The position numbers and the translations under genes were made by a program. Positions 1 through 9,665 of a stretch of 64,000 bases of DNA are shown piece after piece (position 1 is the first letter of the stretch; every line of letters starts with the position of its first letter). Under the pieces are notes generated by a model. That model made no database searches, was not told where the DNA came from, and saw only the letters and a program-made list of their open reading frames with translations. Origin of the DNA: Bacteroides salyersiae WAL 10018 = DSM 18765 = JCM 12988 (GTDB lineage: Bacteria; Bacteroidota; Bacteroidia; Bacteroidales; Bacteroidaceae); contig NZ_KB905466.1 of NCBI RefSeq assembly GCF_000381365.1, positions 1,176,693 through 1,240,692 on the forward strand, in the 5' to 3' direction.

Positions 1-58
1 TTTACGAGAAGCGATGGAGGAATATTTAGTAGAAAGAGGGCATTTTTTTGACCTATAG
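1..58 (+). CDS. C-terminal tail of a plus-strand gene cut by the left edge
   Basis: From base 2 an open frame reads LREAMEEYLVERGHFFDL and stops at TAG (56-58). The composition looks like a helical protein C-terminus, and it faces the end of the minus-strand sugar-oxidation operon in a convergent arrangement. Only 18 residues are visible, so neither family nor function can be assigned, and chance openness cannot be excluded. Confidence 0.3.
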   Translation, partial: LREAMEEYLVERGHFFDL

Positions 59-60
59 GC

Positions 61-95
61 ATAAAAAAGAGGATATAACAAATGTTACACCCTCT
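61..95 (-). terminator. Rho-independent terminator of the L-galactose pathway operon
   Basis: Read on the minus strand, a 12-bp stem (AGAGGGTGTAAC paired with GTTATATCCTCT, with two G-U pairs) closes a 4-nt loop and is followed directly by a run of six T. The same arms on the plus strand would have two A-C mismatches, so the hairpin is oriented for minus-strand transcripts. It lies about 95 bp after the zinc dehydrogenase stop codon and probably ends that operon. Confidence 0.6.
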
Positions 96-189
96 CGTAT
101 TATACCGATCAATAATTCCTATATAATGGCAAACAGTCTAATCAAGGCTTTGTTTATGAGCAATTTATCCATATACATTTTGTCCCTGT

Positions 190-1206
190 TCAAAATTCTA
201 CCAGAATGCGGAATATTTTACCCGGTGCTTCTATCCACTCTTGCATGGCTTGCAAAGCAAGTTCGGGTTTCACTACTTTGGAGATCAATCGGTCGGTCGG
301 GAAATTTCCTTTCTTCAACAAGTTGATTACTCCACGGAAGTCGGCCGGTAAAGCATTGCGCGATCCGCAAATATTCAATTCCTTCTGAACAAAATATTTG
401 GTTTGAAACGCCACCTCGTTTTTAGCATAACCGATACAGACAACCCTTCCCGTAAAAGCAACTTCATCGACTGCCATCACATAGGTGACCGGACTACCTA
501 CCGCTTCGATTACCACATCCGGACCGAAACCTCCGGTCAGTTCCATCAAGCGGGCATGCACATCTTCTGTCTTCGAATTGATGCCGTGAGTCGCTCCAAG
601 CCTGGCGGCCAAAGCCAGTTTCTCGTCATCTACATCCACAGCTATCACATCAGCGCCCCGCAAAGCCGCTCTTACCACAGCCCCCAAACCAATCATACCG
701 CATCCGATCACCATTACCGTGTCGTTATCGGTTACCTGTGCACGCGATACCGCATGGAAACCGACACTCATCGGTTCGATCAACGCACAATCACGGGGTG
801 AAAGGCCGATAGCAGGAATCACTTTAGTCCAAGGCACAGCAACATATTCGCACATCGTTCCGTCACGTTGTACACCAAAAGTTTCGTTATACCGGCAAGC
901 ATTCACCTTTCCATTCCGGCAAGATGCACATTTACCGCAATTGGTATAAGGATTTACCGTCACACTCATACCCGGCTCCAAACCGGCCGGGGCACTTTTG
1001 CCTACCGCTTCGATCACCGCCCCGACTTCGTGTCCGGGAATGATCGGTAACCGTACCATCGGGTTTTTCCCTAAAAAGGTATTGAGGTCGGAACCACAGA
1101 AACCGACATACTTTATTTTAAGAAGAACTTCATCCTCCCCCGGCACCGGTGTATTTATGTCCACCACTCCAAGTTCTCCGGGCGCACTGATTTGTATTGC
1201 TTTCAT
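190..1206 (-). CDS. Zinc-dependent medium-chain dehydrogenase, probable L-galactonate 5-dehydrogenase
   Basis: This 338-residue protein is a zinc alcohol dehydrogenase of the threonine/sorbitol dehydrogenase type. Catalytic zinc ligands are visible at C37 (GFCGSD) and H59-E60 (PGHE). The structural zinc cysteines are C90, C93, C96 and C104, and a Rossmann motif VIGCGMIGLG follows. There is no signal peptide, so it is cytoplasmic. It is the last gene of a set that also encodes an L-galactose-dehydrogenase-like reductase and an amidohydrolase-type lactonase. The same three families make up the L-galactose pathway described in Bacteroides vulgatus, where this step oxidizes L-galactonate to D-tagaturonate with NAD. 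The substrate is inferred from that context; L-fuconate or another sugar acid remains possible. The ATG at 1206 follows the lactonase stop by 47 bp. Confidence 0.75.
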   Translation of the reverse strand: MKAIQISAPGELGVVDINTPVPGEDEVLLKIKYVGFCGSDLNTFLGKNPMVRLPIIPGHEVGAVIEAVGKSAPAGLEPGMSVTVNPYTNCGKCASCRNGKVNACRYNETFGVQRDGTMCEYVAVPWTKVIPAIGLSPRDCALIEPMSVGFHAVSRAQVTDNDTVMVIGCGMIGLGAVVRAALRGADVIAVDVDDEKLALAARLGATHGINSKTEDVHARLMELTGGFGPDVVIEAVGSPVTYVMAVDEVAFTGRVVCIGYAKNEVAFQTKYFVQKELNICGSRNALPADFRGVINLLKKGNFPTDRLISKVVKPELALQAMQEWIEAPGKIFRILVEF

Positions 1207-1253
1207 TCTATTTTTCTATTTTATGCTTACTATGTTAACTTATCCGAAGCTTC

Positions 1254-2180
1254 TCATTCCGACATGTTCTTTATATAAGGCAGTTTTTTCAGATTCTTGA
1301 AACCATAAAAAGCCTCAGCATTCCGCCCCAAGAAAAGAACTTTCTCCTCCTCTGTAAGCAAATCCGATTTCAAGATAAAATCGTATGACATGCGATACGT
1401 TATCGCAGTAATCGTACGGGGATAATCCGATCCCCACATCAACTTTTCCATCCCCACCAGACCGGCAGCTTCCTTTATGGCTCTCACGGCACCGGTGAAC
1501 GGATAGAACTCATCATTGAACAGCCAAGTGATTCCTCCCGATTCAATCCGGACATTCGGGGCAGAAGCCAGCCGGATCTGCTCTTTCCAATCTTTACGGG
1601 TCACCATGCCAAAATGTCCGATCGCTATTTTCAGATCGGGACATTCGGCAATGACCTCCCGAAGTTCCTCCGTCTGTAAAGCTCCATCCGCCAGATCAAT
1701 CGAAAGAAGGATGTTTTTCCTCTCCATCAGATGAAACATTTTCATCATCTCGTCCGTATTCAGATAAACACGCCCTTTCGGAGTCAATAAGCGTTGGGCA
1801 GGAATCTTAATTGCTCTAAAACCGGAATCGATCAGTTGCCGGGCTTCTTCATAGAAACCGGGACGACGGAACTCGCACATCCCGCAAACGAAAAAACGAT
1901 CGGGATACAAAGCGGAAACTTCACGCAGATACTCATTTTGAAACCCGTCAATAAATTCCTGTGTCACTACGGCAGCCGATACCTGTGCATAATCCATATT
2001 CGACAAGAAGACTTCTGCCGTATTTTTCCCGTCGATCATGAAAGGAGGAAGCATCTGCCGCAATTCTCCCATAAACTCCGAACGGCCATTAGCCAATGCA
2101 CGTATACGCATCCCGTCCACTACCGTGTCTTGTTTCAGCCACAAATGAGAGTGGGCATCTATAATTCTCAGATCATTCAT
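1254..2180 (-). CDS. Amidohydrolase-family sugar lactonase, probable L-galactono-1,5-lactonase
   Basis: A 308-residue cytoplasmic TIM-barrel hydrolase of the amidohydrolase-2 / COG3618-like group. The metal-binding DAHSH motif is at D8, H10 and H12. A strand-end histidine sits in AIGHFGM, and the late catalytic aspartate is in WGSDYPRT near residue 253. This family contains sugar lactonases, including fucono- and galactono-lactonases from gut bacteria. Its position between a galactose-type aldose dehydrogenase and a sugar-acid dehydrogenase makes hydrolysis of L-galactonolactone to L-galactonate the most economical reading. The gene is 36 bp downstream of the reductase and 47 bp upstream of the dehydrogenase, so all three are probably co-transcribed. 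The exact lactone cannot be read from sequence. Confidence 0.7.
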   Translation of the reverse strand: MNDLRIIDAHSHLWLKQDTVVDGMRIRALANGRSEFMGELRQMLPPFMIDGKNTAEVFLSNMDYAQVSAAVVTQEFIDGFQNEYLREVSALYPDRFFVCGMCEFRRPGFYEEARQLIDSGFRAIKIPAQRLLTPKGRVYLNTDEMMKMFHLMERKNILLSIDLADGALQTEELREVIAECPDLKIAIGHFGMVTRKDWKEQIRLASAPNVRIESGGITWLFNDEFYPFTGAVRAIKEAAGLVGMEKLMWGSDYPRTITAITYRMSYDFILKSDLLTEEEKVLFLGRNAEAFYGFKNLKKLPYIKNMSE

Positions 2181-2216
2181 ATTGCAGGTTTATCTTATTC
2201 CTGTTTCAGTTTCCGA

Positions 2217-3149
2217 TTACGAATTGGCCCAACTCACATAACGCTGATTGCCAATAATTTCCTGAACCTCCCTTACTAAATCCCAATCAATGGGCTCTTC
2301 GGCAAAAGCGATATTCTTTAAAACATTATCCGGGTTGGCCGAACTGAATAAAGTGGTCGCAATACGAGGATTACTAACAGCAAACTGTATAGCCAGTTTC
2401 TCAATGGGATACCCTTTGCTTTCACAATGCGCCACCGCTTTCTGACAAGCCTTGACCAGACGTTTTGGGGCCGGATGCCAATCCGGTACTCCCCGTTTGG
2501 AAAGCAACCCCATCGAAAGAGGGGAAGCATTAATGACACCAACCTGTTTAGACTCAAAATAATCCAGGAATTCGGTCAGCCTGTCATCGTTCAGACAATG
2601 ATGGCAAAAACTGAGCACACTTTCTACCGTGCCCTCGGGCACACAATCAACCACCCACTTGAGATTCTCCAACTGTAAATCCGTAATACCGACATGACCG
2701 ACAACACCTTTTTCACGAAGCCCCACCAAAGCCGGAAGAGTAATATTGACCACCTGTCTCATATCCGCAAACTCCACATCGTGCACATTTATCAAATCGA
2801 TGTAATCGACATGAAGACGTTCCATACTTTCGTATACGCTCTCTATCGCACGTTTCGCCGAATAATCCCACAAATTCACTCCATCCTTCCCGTAACGTCC
2901 CACTTTAGTAGACAAGTAATATTTATCACGCGGAATATCTTTCAGCGCCTTTCCTAATACAATTTCCGCCTTATAATGTCCGTAATAGGGCGATACGTCA
3001 ATAAAGTTCATCCCATTATCGACCGCCGTGTGTACAGCTTTTATCCCCTCTGCTTCACGGACATTGTGAAATACCCCGCCCAGGGATGAGGCTCCGAAGC
3101 TGAGGTTTGATACCTTCATTCCGGTTTTTCCGATTTCATATTGTTTCAT
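2217..3149 (-). CDS. Aldo/keto reductase, probable L-galactose dehydrogenase
   Basis: This cytoplasmic AKR (about 310 residues) strikingly resembles the plant L-galactose dehydrogenase group in its N-terminal half: IGKTGMKVSNLSFGASSLGG, then a DVSPYYG segment and INVHDVEF. Counting from the GTG codon at 3152, the catalytic tetrad is D52, Y57, K83 and H124. I take the ATG at 3149 as the start because it is the stronger codon. The reaction would be NAD(P)-dependent oxidation of L-galactose at C1 to the lactone, the first step of a route finished by the two genes downstream. L-Galactose is the terminal sugar of RG-II chain A, and a GH95 enzyme that could release it is encoded at 16.5-19.0 kb. 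L-Fucose is an alternative substrate. Confidence 0.75.
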   Translation of the reverse strand: MKQYEIGKTGMKVSNLSFGASSLGGVFHNVREAEGIKAVHTAVDNGMNFIDVSPYYGHYKAEIVLGKALKDIPRDKYYLSTKVGRYGKDGVNLWDYSAKRAIESVYESMERLHVDYIDLINVHDVEFADMRQVVNITLPALVGLREKGVVGHVGITDLQLENLKWVVDCVPEGTVESVLSFCHHCLNDDRLTEFLDYFESKQVGVINASPLSMGLLSKRGVPDWHPAPKRLVKACQKAVAHCESKGYPIEKLAIQFAVSNPRIATTLFSSANPDNVLKNIAFAEEPIDWDLVREVQEIIGNQRYVSWANS

Positions 3150-3175
3150 CACTATTCAGTTTGTAAAATTTGGTT

Positions 3176-5359
3176 TCAACGGTAACTTACCCGTACTTCA
3201 TCCTTCGTATCGATCCGAAGACGGTACTGATTACCGCCCAACTTCTCGACTTTTCCGATATTCGATTTAGGAGTCTTTCGCGATGTAAAGTATAAATATC
3301 CCTTCCCTTCTCCGGCTTTCACTTTGATGTGACTGGTATCCATATAGACCGAGATATCACCGTTCGGAGTAGGTACACTTCCTTCCATCCATTTCAGACC
3401 TCCCAAGTTGGGAGCGATACGAAACTCACGGTATCCTGCTTCCTCGGGAGTAACTCCTAAGTAATACTTTCCCAACAGATAAATGGGACTGGCTCCCCAT
3501 GCATGACAAAGACTTTTTCCGTAAGGACGTCCATACATGGCAAGATGCTGTGTACCGGTCTCCTCCGGATTGTACTTCTCCCAAAAAGAGGTGGCTCCCT
3601 CGCGTAACATTCCACCCCAATAATCCTTGATCTCCTGCATTACAAGTTCCTGTTCGCCCAAAGCGCACAAGGCTTCCAACTCATAAAACCGCATGTAAGG
3701 GGTAGTTATCTTCAATATAGAGTCATTGAGCAATACATTCTGTTTAATGTCTTCCTGCTTCCCGGCATCCGAATACCCGAAAATAACAGAAAACATATTG
3801 GAATACCGGGTTACGGATTTGCTTTGAATGCCATCGATACGATTGTGTACCATTGCTTTCCGAGTGTCATCCCAAAAGAACGGTTCCAGTTTTGCACGGA
3901 GGGAAGTTGCCATGCCGGAATATCTGTCCCGGTCGTCCTGCTGATCGAGTAAACGTGCGCAAAGTGCCATCGTTTCCAGACTTTTGCATAAAAGTATCTG
4001 TTCAAACGAAAGTTCCCCCTTCTTATCCAAATACCCGTCTGCCCAGTCTACAAAAACCCAGTCGCCAGCCAATCCTTCCACCATACCATTCTCATTGGTA
4101 CGTCCCAACACATACTCCATCATCGTCTGCATACGCGGATAGATTTGAGCCACAAAAGCTTTGTCTCCGGTATACATATAATAATGATAAATACTCAGAA
4201 ACCAATAAAAAGTATAATCCATGATGGTATTGGAATGGCTGGTCACCGGATCTTTTCCGCGCAGTAACCAAATAGTACGTTTCACTGCATCGCTGTCGAA
4301 AAACAGGTAATAATTCATCAAATAGCTCTGAATCGCATCCCCGCTCCATACCCAGCGATCACGCTTAATGCCGTCGATAAAGAATTCACGGGTAGTGAGA
4401 TGCATTGTGTACGCACCTACCTCCCAGATACGGTTGACTTCTTCATCGTTGCAACGGAAAGCCCCGCGATATTCAACGGGAAGATATTCGTATTCCATTC
4501 CCACATTATCGAATTGTACGTCCGGTTCTTTCTCTATATATACATAGCGGAACGCTTTGGAATTACCCAAACAGAAATCTCCTGCGGCGGAAATTTCGTT
4601 AGTAGCCAAATCAATTACTTTGCCTGCCCGGAGTTGGATTCTGTCAAGCGTTTCGCAATACGCCGTATCCAACGCCTCCTCTTTACTTTCACCATAATAA
4701 AGGCTTAAACTCCCATTTCCGGAAAGATTCTTAAATGTTATATAGCCAAAGGTTTCTTTCCCGAAATCGAGCAGTTCCCCTTTTGAACTCTTTTCACGGG
4801 AAACGGCCTGCAACGGTTCCCGACACAGCATAAACTGAGAAGGACGCTGATCGGCCCGGTCAAAGTTCCAGTATCCGGCATTCATGTAAACAGTGGCCGA
4901 AGTATCACTGGCTTTTCCACTCTCGTCAATCCACTCTTTATCCTCATAAGTAACTTTCCAGGAAGAATCGGAATGGATAGTCTTTCCTTCGACATAAATG
5001 GCGGGAGGAGTTGCCTGATTCCAGACTTTGATATTCAAATTGTGTTTTCCGGCCGGAAGTGTCAAAGTGGACGGCATACCGAACTGTAGTTTGCCATCCA
5101 GTTTCACATTGTATTTTCCTTCAGCCGTAATGAATATGTTTTCAGCACGTTCCAAATCCACCTGCTTGCTAAACTCGATCACCACATAATGACTGTCTGT
5201 CTTCCAGAAAGGCGGGAAAAAAGCTCCTCTCTCCGTCCGGCGGTTGTTCATCCGGTTACCCAGCCATATTTCATAATCGCCGGGGTACCATATCCAAGTC
5301 TGTGCCTGCAATACAGCAACATAGAACGCAATCCCCACAAAACTTATTATCTTTTTCAT
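3176..5359 (-). CDS. GH78-type alpha-L-rhamnosidase (BT1001-like)
   Basis: A 727-residue secreted enzyme with an N-terminal signal (MKKIISFVGIAFYVAVLQAQ). A beta-sandwich region of about 300 residues is followed by the (alpha/alpha)6 rhamnosidase domain. The family hallmark is the acidic stretch DGIKRDRWVWSGD near residue 335, and the C-terminal beta-sandwich begins at about residue 635. The start codon overlaps the stop of the upstream GH141 gene by 4 bp (ATGA), which indicates translational coupling. The order GH127-GH141-GH78 matches what I recall as BT1003-BT1002-BT1001 in B. thetaiotaomicron. There the GH78 acts on rhamnose in an RG-II side chain, so the same role is inferred here. The likely location is the periplasm. 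Confidence 0.8.
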   Translation of the reverse strand: MKKIISFVGIAFYVAVLQAQTWIWYPGDYEIWLGNRMNNRRTERGAFFPPFWKTDSHYVVIEFSKQVDLERAENIFITAEGKYNVKLDGKLQFGMPSTLTLPAGKHNLNIKVWNQATPPAIYVEGKTIHSDSSWKVTYEDKEWIDESGKASDTSATVYMNAGYWNFDRADQRPSQFMLCREPLQAVSREKSSKGELLDFGKETFGYITFKNLSGNGSLSLYYGESKEEALDTAYCETLDRIQLRAGKVIDLATNEISAAGDFCLGNSKAFRYVYIEKEPDVQFDNVGMEYEYLPVEYRGAFRCNDEEVNRIWEVGAYTMHLTTREFFIDGIKRDRWVWSGDAIQSYLMNYYLFFDSDAVKRTIWLLRGKDPVTSHSNTIMDYTFYWFLSIYHYYMYTGDKAFVAQIYPRMQTMMEYVLGRTNENGMVEGLAGDWVFVDWADGYLDKKGELSFEQILLCKSLETMALCARLLDQQDDRDRYSGMATSLRAKLEPFFWDDTRKAMVHNRIDGIQSKSVTRYSNMFSVIFGYSDAGKQEDIKQNVLLNDSILKITTPYMRFYELEALCALGEQELVMQEIKDYWGGMLREGATSFWEKYNPEETGTQHLAMYGRPYGKSLCHAWGASPIYLLGKYYLGVTPEEAGYREFRIAPNLGGLKWMEGSVPTPNGDISVYMDTSHIKVKAGEGKGYLYFTSRKTPKSNIGKVEKLGGNQYRLRIDTKDEVRVSYR

Positions 5360-7233
5360 CGGTCGGCTTTTTTTATTAAGTATTTATATTTTTCAGTCAG
5401 GCCGGCATTTCTCCGGATGCTGTCAGACACCATCGGACCGTTATTCTCCCACACATTACCGGGACCGTTGGCGTTCTGCAGAAACTTTTCGCTCTCTGTC
5501 CAGTTGTCTTTTACTGTAATAAAAGAAGAACCTTCGTCTGTATACAGATAAAACCAATGATTCGGATCGTGTGCATAACCGGGTGAATAAATACTGTGAA
5601 CACAGTTTTCCGTCAGGTAACTTTTGGGCTGTGCCCCCAACGTATAGATACCGGCAACATCATACATGTGTTTGGCATAATGATGAATCAAGTTGGCATG
5701 TACCCGATTGTTACGCATACAATTCACAGTTTGCGTCCATCCCCATCCCAGACTGATGCCCGAATAAGAAACTTCACAAATTTCATTGTGCTCGATATTA
5801 ATATCGGCCACATAGCCGGCACAGATAGCCAGACATCCCCAATCTTCGTTAGTGACATCGGTAAAATAGTTGTTCATGACCTGCAAATGGGTACAAAGTT
5901 CACGACGGTCGGCAGGATCATAAGGATAGTGCGTCTCATGTCCGGCGGGAGAGAAGCTACCGGCTACTAATCCGTTTCCTGCAATATCGCGAAAAAGACA
6001 TCCTTCTACTTTTCCGCCGTACGTTCCCATCTTATAATCCAAAGCTGTTGAGCCGAGATGTTCAAAAGAGCAATCCAAGAAATCGATGAAGTGCCCTGCA
6101 TGGATCTGTACTGCGGCAGCAGGACGTCCCAACCACCCTTGATTATCCAATTTATGGTTCCGGTAATCGCGGATCATCTGAGGCCGGAGTTTATAAGCAT
6201 CCGTCAGATACATGCCGGCCTGCAAAGGGACGTGTCCCTTAAGGGAAGGACGCATCCAGGTGGTATATCCGAAAGTAAGATTATCAAAGCGGATATTCTC
6301 CACCGGCCGGTCGAGTGTACCTTCTACCCGGACCAGAGTCTCCAATGCAGGAACAATTACTTCCGCCCGGCTCATATCTTCACCGGAACGTGGATAATAA
6401 TATACCTTACGGGAATAAATATCATGAAACCATTCTCCCTGTTCGTCTAAAAGTTCTTTTGCATTGGTCAGATAAAATGCCGAGTTGTGTCCGTCCGTAG
6501 TGACCATAGGACGCGGCCACGGGTGAGCAAACTGGATACGGCTCTCCGGTTGGTGAAAACGAACCGCAGCCGAATCTCCGTGTACTTCAATCGACTTTAT
6601 ACGCAGATAGGCTACACACCACATCTCATGCAATACCATCTCCGGACGGGGAGCCTTCAGTATCTTTTTCACCGCAGCCGTAGGAACCCAAAGAATTTCA
6701 TTGACAGGATCATTACTTAAGATACGATACATCTTTTCAAAATCAGAAACATCACGTGCCCGGATTGCTTTCTTACCGTTTACCCAAAGCTGCCGAAAAT
6801 CCAAAGGATACCCATTAAACTCAGGAACATCGGCTACCCATAGTTTACCTTGCTTTTTCCAACGGGTGATAGACATGCCACCATGTAACACGGAAGCCTC
6901 CTCTCCCATTCCTCGAATAATAGTAGGCGAATCGGCCGTACCGCTGTCTTCCGGACGAAGAAAAATCGGCTCTGACAAAGGATATGCTCCATTTTCCAGA
7001 CAGATATGGATACCATCGGCTATAGCCGGATCGGACAAGCGGCGCCATTCACGCGCCTGTTTCAGTGCTTGAGTCAGGGTCAATACCGGAGCTTGCCGAG
7101 TTCCCGTATTAAGATCGTTTCCATGAGGAGACACCCATATCTCTCCGGCAAATGCGGAGGATAAGGAAGAAAAAAGCCCCAAAAGAATTCCAATGCAAAT
7201 AGACAATTGATATTTCATATTTTTAGAGTTCAT
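5356..7233 (-). CDS. GH141 parallel beta-helix glycosidase, copy 1 (BT1002-like)
   Basis: About 625 residues with signal peptide MKYQLSICIGILLGLFSSLS, followed by GEIWVSPHGNDLNTGT, the usual opening of this right-handed beta-helix family. Helix rungs with repeated asparagines (ENIRFDNLTF, HNEICEVSYS, MRNNRVHANL) run through the C-terminal half. GH141 includes the RG-II alpha-L-fucosidase BT1002. A paralogue sits at 26.5-28.4 kb. The start is uncertain: ATG codons at 7233 and 7218 both precede the signal peptide, and upstream in-frame codons fall inside the tandem-repeat region and are unlikely. The following GH78 overlaps by 4 bp. A role in removing L-fucose from chain A is inferred from family and gene order. 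Confidence 0.75.
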   Translation of the reverse strand: MNSKNMKYQLSICIGILLGLFSSLSSAFAGEIWVSPHGNDLNTGTRQAPVLTLTQALKQAREWRRLSDPAIADGIHICLENGAYPLSEPIFLRPEDSGTADSPTIIRGMGEEASVLHGGMSITRWKKQGKLWVADVPEFNGYPLDFRQLWVNGKKAIRARDVSDFEKMYRILSNDPVNEILWVPTAAVKKILKAPRPEMVLHEMWCVAYLRIKSIEVHGDSAAVRFHQPESRIQFAHPWPRPMVTTDGHNSAFYLTNAKELLDEQGEWFHDIYSRKVYYYPRSGEDMSRAEVIVPALETLVRVEGTLDRPVENIRFDNLTFGYTTWMRPSLKGHVPLQAGMYLTDAYKLRPQMIRDYRNHKLDNQGWLGRPAAAVQIHAGHFIDFLDCSFEHLGSTALDYKMGTYGGKVEGCLFRDIAGNGLVAGSFSPAGHETHYPYDPADRRELCTHLQVMNNYFTDVTNEDWGCLAICAGYVADINIEHNEICEVSYSGISLGWGWTQTVNCMRNNRVHANLIHHYAKHMYDVAGIYTLGAQPKSYLTENCVHSIYSPGYAHDPNHWFYLYTDEGSSFITVKDNWTESEKFLQNANGPGNVWENNGPMVSDSIRRNAGLTEKYKYLIKKADR

Positions 7234-7342
7234 TGTTATAAAAAGAAGACGAAAAAAGACCGATTTTGTAATCACTTTTACGAAACGATTCGATAAGTTA
7301 GCCAATGAACCAAACCCGATACAATGCATACAGCAGGTAAAC

Positions 7343-7475
7343 ACCGTGTTTACGACAAGTATGAACCGTGCTTACGACAAGTATGCACCGTCCCTACAGC
7401 AAGTATGCACCGTCCTTGCAACAGGTATGCACCGTGCTTACGGCAACGCTATGCCGTACTTGCAATAGTTTTGCA
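7343..7475. repeat. Tandem 22-bp repeats upstream of GH141, possible regulator-binding array
   Basis: Five to six imperfect copies of a 22-bp unit (about ACCGTGCTTACGACAAGTAT plus GC) begin at 7343, 7365, 7387, 7409 and 7431; a last copy near 7454 is shifted by 2 bp. The array lies in the 326-bp gap between GH127 and GH141, about 110 bp upstream of the GH141 start. The core TTACGACAAGTAT resembles repeats upstream of PL1 (31.58 kb) and GH43 (42.48 kb). The 22-bp phase, two helical turns, suits direct-repeat binding by an AraC-type regulator, but this is inference. Confidence 0.6.
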
Positions 7476-7506
7476 GTATAATATGTGGTAATTTCATAGT
7501 ATATAC

Positions 7507-7531
7507 AGCCGGAATACCAAGTACTCCGGCT
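7507..7531 (-). terminator. Hairpin after the GH127 gene
   Basis: The arms AGCCGGA and TCCGGCT with an extra three-pair inner stem form a short GC-rich hairpin 29 bp beyond the GH127 stop codon. No clear T-run follows on the minus strand, so it could be a weak terminator or an mRNA 3' stabilizer. Confidence 0.35.
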
Positions 7532-7559
7532 TAAATATCATCCATATAGAAGGAGGGGT

Positions 7560-9650
7560 TTATCGTTCTAAAAGCATCCAGACAGTCATTTCACTTTCTC
7601 CCCGATTGCCCCAGGCATAATAGGGAATCAAGCGGATAGGAATCCGATCACCGTTCTCCGCCACCTTGCGATATAGTTTACCTTCCCATGAATCACTGTC
7701 TACAGAATGAGCGATACCGTCGAGCACAGTAACCCGGCTTCCCGCAATTTCCGTTTTGACAGGAGAAAACTTTATATCGGCAGGAATCAGAATATCATCG
7801 ATCCTTTTTCCGGCTTCGACATCCATACTTTCAAGACAATATACCACAGGGCCACGTTTGACAGCCACTTGATTGCGCGTTTCCTCCACCAATGGATGCG
7901 ATTCCAATAAAACCGGTTCCATACCCATCACAAACGCTACCCGGTCTCCCTTCTTCCAAATACGTTTTATTTCGGCATACGTACCGGCTTTCAAATCGGT
8001 TGTAACAGGAACATCATTCACTGCTAACGTAGCTTTCGTACACCATTCCGGCACACGTAAAAAGAGAGACAACGATTTCTTCTCCGGCACCTCTTTCAGC
8101 GTAATACTAACTGCACCATCCCAAGGATAATCTGTCTCTTGTAATAATTGAATATGATTTCCCACCCATTCGGTATCGAGTTCGCTGCCACCATACAGAT
8201 TGCACCAAACGCCCTCATCGCTCAGCGTATAAACATAATTCTGAACTTCACACAAGGTACGGAGCGTATTGGGAGGACAGCAAAAACAACTGATATATTC
8301 CGTCCGTTGCTTCGGCCAGCGAAGAGTATAAGGCAGATCGGCACTGATCCGTAACGGATTGGTATAGAAATAACGTTTTCCATCCAAGCTGATACCACTC
8401 AATATGCTGTTGTAAAGGCAGTTTTCTACAATATCAACATATCGGGCATTACCACTGGTCTGAAACATACGCCAATTGAAAAGCAGATTACCTATATTTG
8501 CACAAGTTTCATTGTGTGCCGTACTATTGGGCAGTTGGTAGGGACGGCCATAGCTTTGATGTACTTTCTGTATGCTATCCGGCTCATAACAAGTGCCATC
8601 CGGTGAGGTCCCGTCATAAAGGGCCCCACATGCACCGGTGATATACATTTTACGGGAAGTAATATCCTTCCAGATACTTTCGAGATTCTCCATCAAGAGC
8701 TTCTCGCCTGTCTCCGCATATACATCGGCAACACCCGCATACAGATAATTGGCACGGACGGCATGCCCCATTGCCTGCTTCTGGGCACGAAAAGGAATAC
8801 GGTCCTGATTGTCATCCGTCCCGTTTTCAACCATGCCGCGAATATTTATCAAATTCCGGGAAAGCTCCAGATACCGGGGATTTTTCGTTGCACGATACAT
8901 TTCCACTACACCCATATAATGAGAAGGGCAAATAGCATTACGTGCCAATTCAGCCGAAGCCGTTTCATAAAAATGGCAAAGGAAATCGGTCGCTTTAACG
9001 GCAGCATCAAACAATGTACGTTTTCCGGTAGCACGGTAGTGAACGATTCCCGCCATCATCAGATGTCCCAAATTATATGTCTCGAAATTCAGACGGTTGG
9101 CAAAAGCCCCTTTCTCATCTTCATCTCCTACTTTCGTACCGATCACCGCCTGCCGATGCGCCTCCGAATGCGAATCGATTCCCTTATTCCGTTCTTCGAT
9201 AATCACCGGAGTATGGATATACCCATCAGCACGTTGTGCTTTCACAATGGTTCCGATCACATGATCCATCAGCTTGTCCAATTCCGGATCTTTATTGACG
9301 GCATATATGGCAGCTACCCCTTCCAGCCATTTATACAAATCGCCATCGTGAAAAGGTGGTCCCCAATGCTCACCTTCGCATGTTCCGGCAGCTATCTCAA
9401 AATTACGAAAGCCATGACTTACATCCGGATTATTCCATGTATTCCACATACTTTGCAGACTCGTATGGCTAAACACCCCGAAACGTTCTTTCCAAAAACC
9501 GTCTGTCCATTTCGTCGCATCGAGAGGGACATTGGTAATACTTGCATATTTACTTTCGCTCATGTCTATCAAACCGGAGCTTTGAGCGAAAGCACCGGTT
9601 GTCAGTACGCAAGCACAAAGCAATGTTCCCCTTAAAATCTTCGTATTCAT
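7560..9650 (-). CDS. GH127 glycosidase, possible aceric acid hydrolase (BT1003-like)
   Basis: A 696-residue enzyme of the former DUF1680 group with a signal peptide cleaved near FAQSSG (about residue 22). The (alpha/alpha)6 core carries the thiolate machinery of GH127: E381 and C383 in HNETCANIGN, and C457-C458 in SCFCCPPNT. By analogy with HypBA1, C457 is the nucleophile and E381, C383 and C458 bind zinc. Known GH127 activities are beta-L-arabinofuranosidase and, for the RG-II enzyme BT1003, hydrolysis of aceric acid. The adjacent GH141 and GH78 favour the aceric acid activity, but sequence alone does not decide. It is flanked by a MITE-like inverted repeat upstream and the 22-bp repeat array downstream. 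Confidence 0.8.
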   Translation of the reverse strand: MNTKILRGTLLCACVLTTGAFAQSSGLIDMSESKYASITNVPLDATKWTDGFWKERFGVFSHTSLQSMWNTWNNPDVSHGFRNFEIAAGTCEGEHWGPPFHDGDLYKWLEGVAAIYAVNKDPELDKLMDHVIGTIVKAQRADGYIHTPVIIEERNKGIDSHSEAHRQAVIGTKVGDEDEKGAFANRLNFETYNLGHLMMAGIVHYRATGKRTLFDAAVKATDFLCHFYETASAELARNAICPSHYMGVVEMYRATKNPRYLELSRNLINIRGMVENGTDDNQDRIPFRAQKQAMGHAVRANYLYAGVADVYAETGEKLLMENLESIWKDITSRKMYITGACGALYDGTSPDGTCYEPDSIQKVHQSYGRPYQLPNSTAHNETCANIGNLLFNWRMFQTSGNARYVDIVENCLYNSILSGISLDGKRYFYTNPLRISADLPYTLRWPKQRTEYISCFCCPPNTLRTLCEVQNYVYTLSDEGVWCNLYGGSELDTEWVGNHIQLLQETDYPWDGAVSITLKEVPEKKSLSLFLRVPEWCTKATLAVNDVPVTTDLKAGTYAEIKRIWKKGDRVAFVMGMEPVLLESHPLVEETRNQVAVKRGPVVYCLESMDVEAGKRIDDILIPADIKFSPVKTEIAGSRVTVLDGIAHSVDSDSWEGKLYRKVAENGDRIPIRLIPYYAWGNRGESEMTVWMLLER

Positions 9651-9665
9651 ATCTATAAAGTTTAG

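Noticed and set aside
7343..7475. Tandem repeats that could be mistaken for a CRISPR array
   Set aside because: Units are contiguous 22-bp copies without unique spacers, and no cas genes are present.
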